From Phytophthora sp. 'mugwort' (lineage: Eukaryota; Oomycota; Peronosporomycetes; Peronosporales; Peronosporaceae): a DNA stretch of 64,000 bases. The notes beneath the pieces were generated by a model that was not told where the DNA came from, ran no database searches, and saw nothing but the letters and a program-made list of their open reading frames with translations. This document shows positions 63,328 to 64,000 of this stretch, piece after piece. The position numbers were made by a program, and so were the translations under genes. Numbering within the stretch: the stretch's first letter is position 1; each line of letters begins with the position of its first letter. Location of the stretch: NCBI GenBank assembly GCA_033558025.1, contig JAUCEF010000009.1, positions 2,170,001 to 2,234,000 on the forward strand, given 5' to 3'.

Positions 63328-64000
63328 CTACTTATTTGCCTTCTGCGGAAGCTCAGGAAGGCGGTCACCCGGGTTGCCGCACTCCAGCAGGGGCTCAACG
63401 AAGCCCATAGAGATTGCCTGGAAGTGCTGACGCCGCCTCCACAGGTTCAACAGCAGTTGCGGCGACACAGGCATCGAGCCCATGCCCGTCAAACACTCAG
63501 GCCACTCGCCTTTGCCTCCCGGCGCGCGTCGCTCTTGCCGCGGAGTTACGTGGGTCGGCAGCATGTTGAACACGAGATTCGGTTGCAACAGCTTGAGTTT
63601 GTGCAGGCGGAACGGCACGGGATCGACAAGCGACCGGCCGTTCACGTACAGCAGCTCAGCCGGCGCGCTGGCATTCCACGTCGGGTCAAAGTGCGCCAAG
63701 CTACCGCAGAGCGTGTCCGGATGACGTTTCATGTCGTCGTTAGGCGTAGCCGACACGACGCTGGCGCCCCAAGGCGAGAAGAAGTACGGTGTATGTGAGA
63801 ACTCGTATGACAGCCAAAAGGCCTCCTTGTCACCCCTGAACGAACAGCACAGCAAGGCGTTAGCGTCCCAGCTTTCCAGTAAGTGATAAAAGCTGTCTGT
63901 ACGTACCACGAGAACTCGTAGATGAAGCGATGTTCAGTGATGAGATACCACAGCACGTTCATAGCCTTGCCAGCGTCTCGTTTATTGATCACTAGCATGG
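63328..64000 (-). CDS. GT71 (MNN1-type) alpha-mannosyltransferase, C-terminal part; 5' end outside window
   Basis: Two exons are visible on the minus strand: from beyond 64000 to 63907, and 63835-63328, joined by a 71-base intron; the junction restores Trp in EFSW-GDKEAFWLSYEF. The segments INKRDAGKAMNVLWYLITEH and then GDKEAFWLSYEF with YFFSPWGASVVSA match the C-terminal half of the MNN1/GT71 family, where the GDK motif follows the nucleotide-sugar site. These Golgi type II membrane enzymes add mannose to N- or O-glycans. The N-terminal anchor and the DxD motif lie outside the window. About 200 residues are visible. Confidence 0.65.

Noticed and set aside
1..64000. CRISPR arrays, rRNA, tRNA and bacterial operons
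   Set aside because: No direct-repeat/spacer pattern, rRNA core sequence or convincing cloverleaf was seen, and gene structure is eukaryotic.

Overview
The window looks like nuclear DNA of a Phytophthora-type oomycete. It is gene-dense on both strands, with short introns (about 50-80 bp, GT..YAG), occasional initiator-like TCAYTYY start sites, a PH-domain MAP kinase with a TEY loop, flagellum-type coiled-coil proteins and a mixed load of decayed transposons. No rRNA, tRNA or CRISPR array could be supported.

Layout. 1-17 kb holds single-copy genes: an E2 that lacks the active-site cysteine (minus, cut by the window edge), an HPS5-like WD40/RING trafficking protein (plus), an outer-dynein-arm-docking-like coiled coil (minus), a membrane-anchored alpha/beta hydrolase (plus) and a predicted secretory protein joining a PA domain to a family-41 (OGT/SPINDLY-like) glycosyltransferase (plus). 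17.4-18 kb holds a secreted CAP/PR-1-like gene whose start is out of frame. 18.2-53.4 kb is an acyl-CoA oxidase cluster: three intact copies on the minus strand (18191-20182, 23469-25454, 40597-42585) and one broken copy on the plus strand (51525-53387). Copies 1 and 2 share a 536-bp tract that is base-for-base identical while the flanks diverge, which points to recent gene conversion. A Tc1/mariner element with long inverted repeats lies between copies 1 and 2. About 15 kb of nested elements (FLYWCH/MULE, piggyBac-like, Ty3 chromovirus, copia, hAT) lies between copies 2 and 3.

42.9-64 kb is again gene-rich: a very large cold-shock/R3H RNA-binding protein, a CH-domain/coiled-coil protein with Sfi1-like repeats, the prefoldin-like UXT, the ACOX pseudogene, a DUF924 + PP-loop (TilS-like) fusion, RNA polymerase subunit RPB5, a cytidine deaminase + SAM + EF-hand + Tudor-like fusion, the PH-MAPK, and the 3' part of a GT71-type mannosyltransferase at the right edge.

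How the genes fit together. The acyl-CoA oxidases carry out the first step of fatty-acid beta-oxidation, which is important for lipid-fuelled zoospores and cysts. The flagellar-type coiled coils fit a motile zoospore stage. The most unusual items are the four fusions or aberrant enzymes (Cys-less E2, PA-GT41, DUF924-PP-loop, CDA-SAM-Tudor) and the gene-converted ACOX cluster. Exon boundaries were read by eye from splice motifs and reading-frame continuity; none is supported by transcript data.
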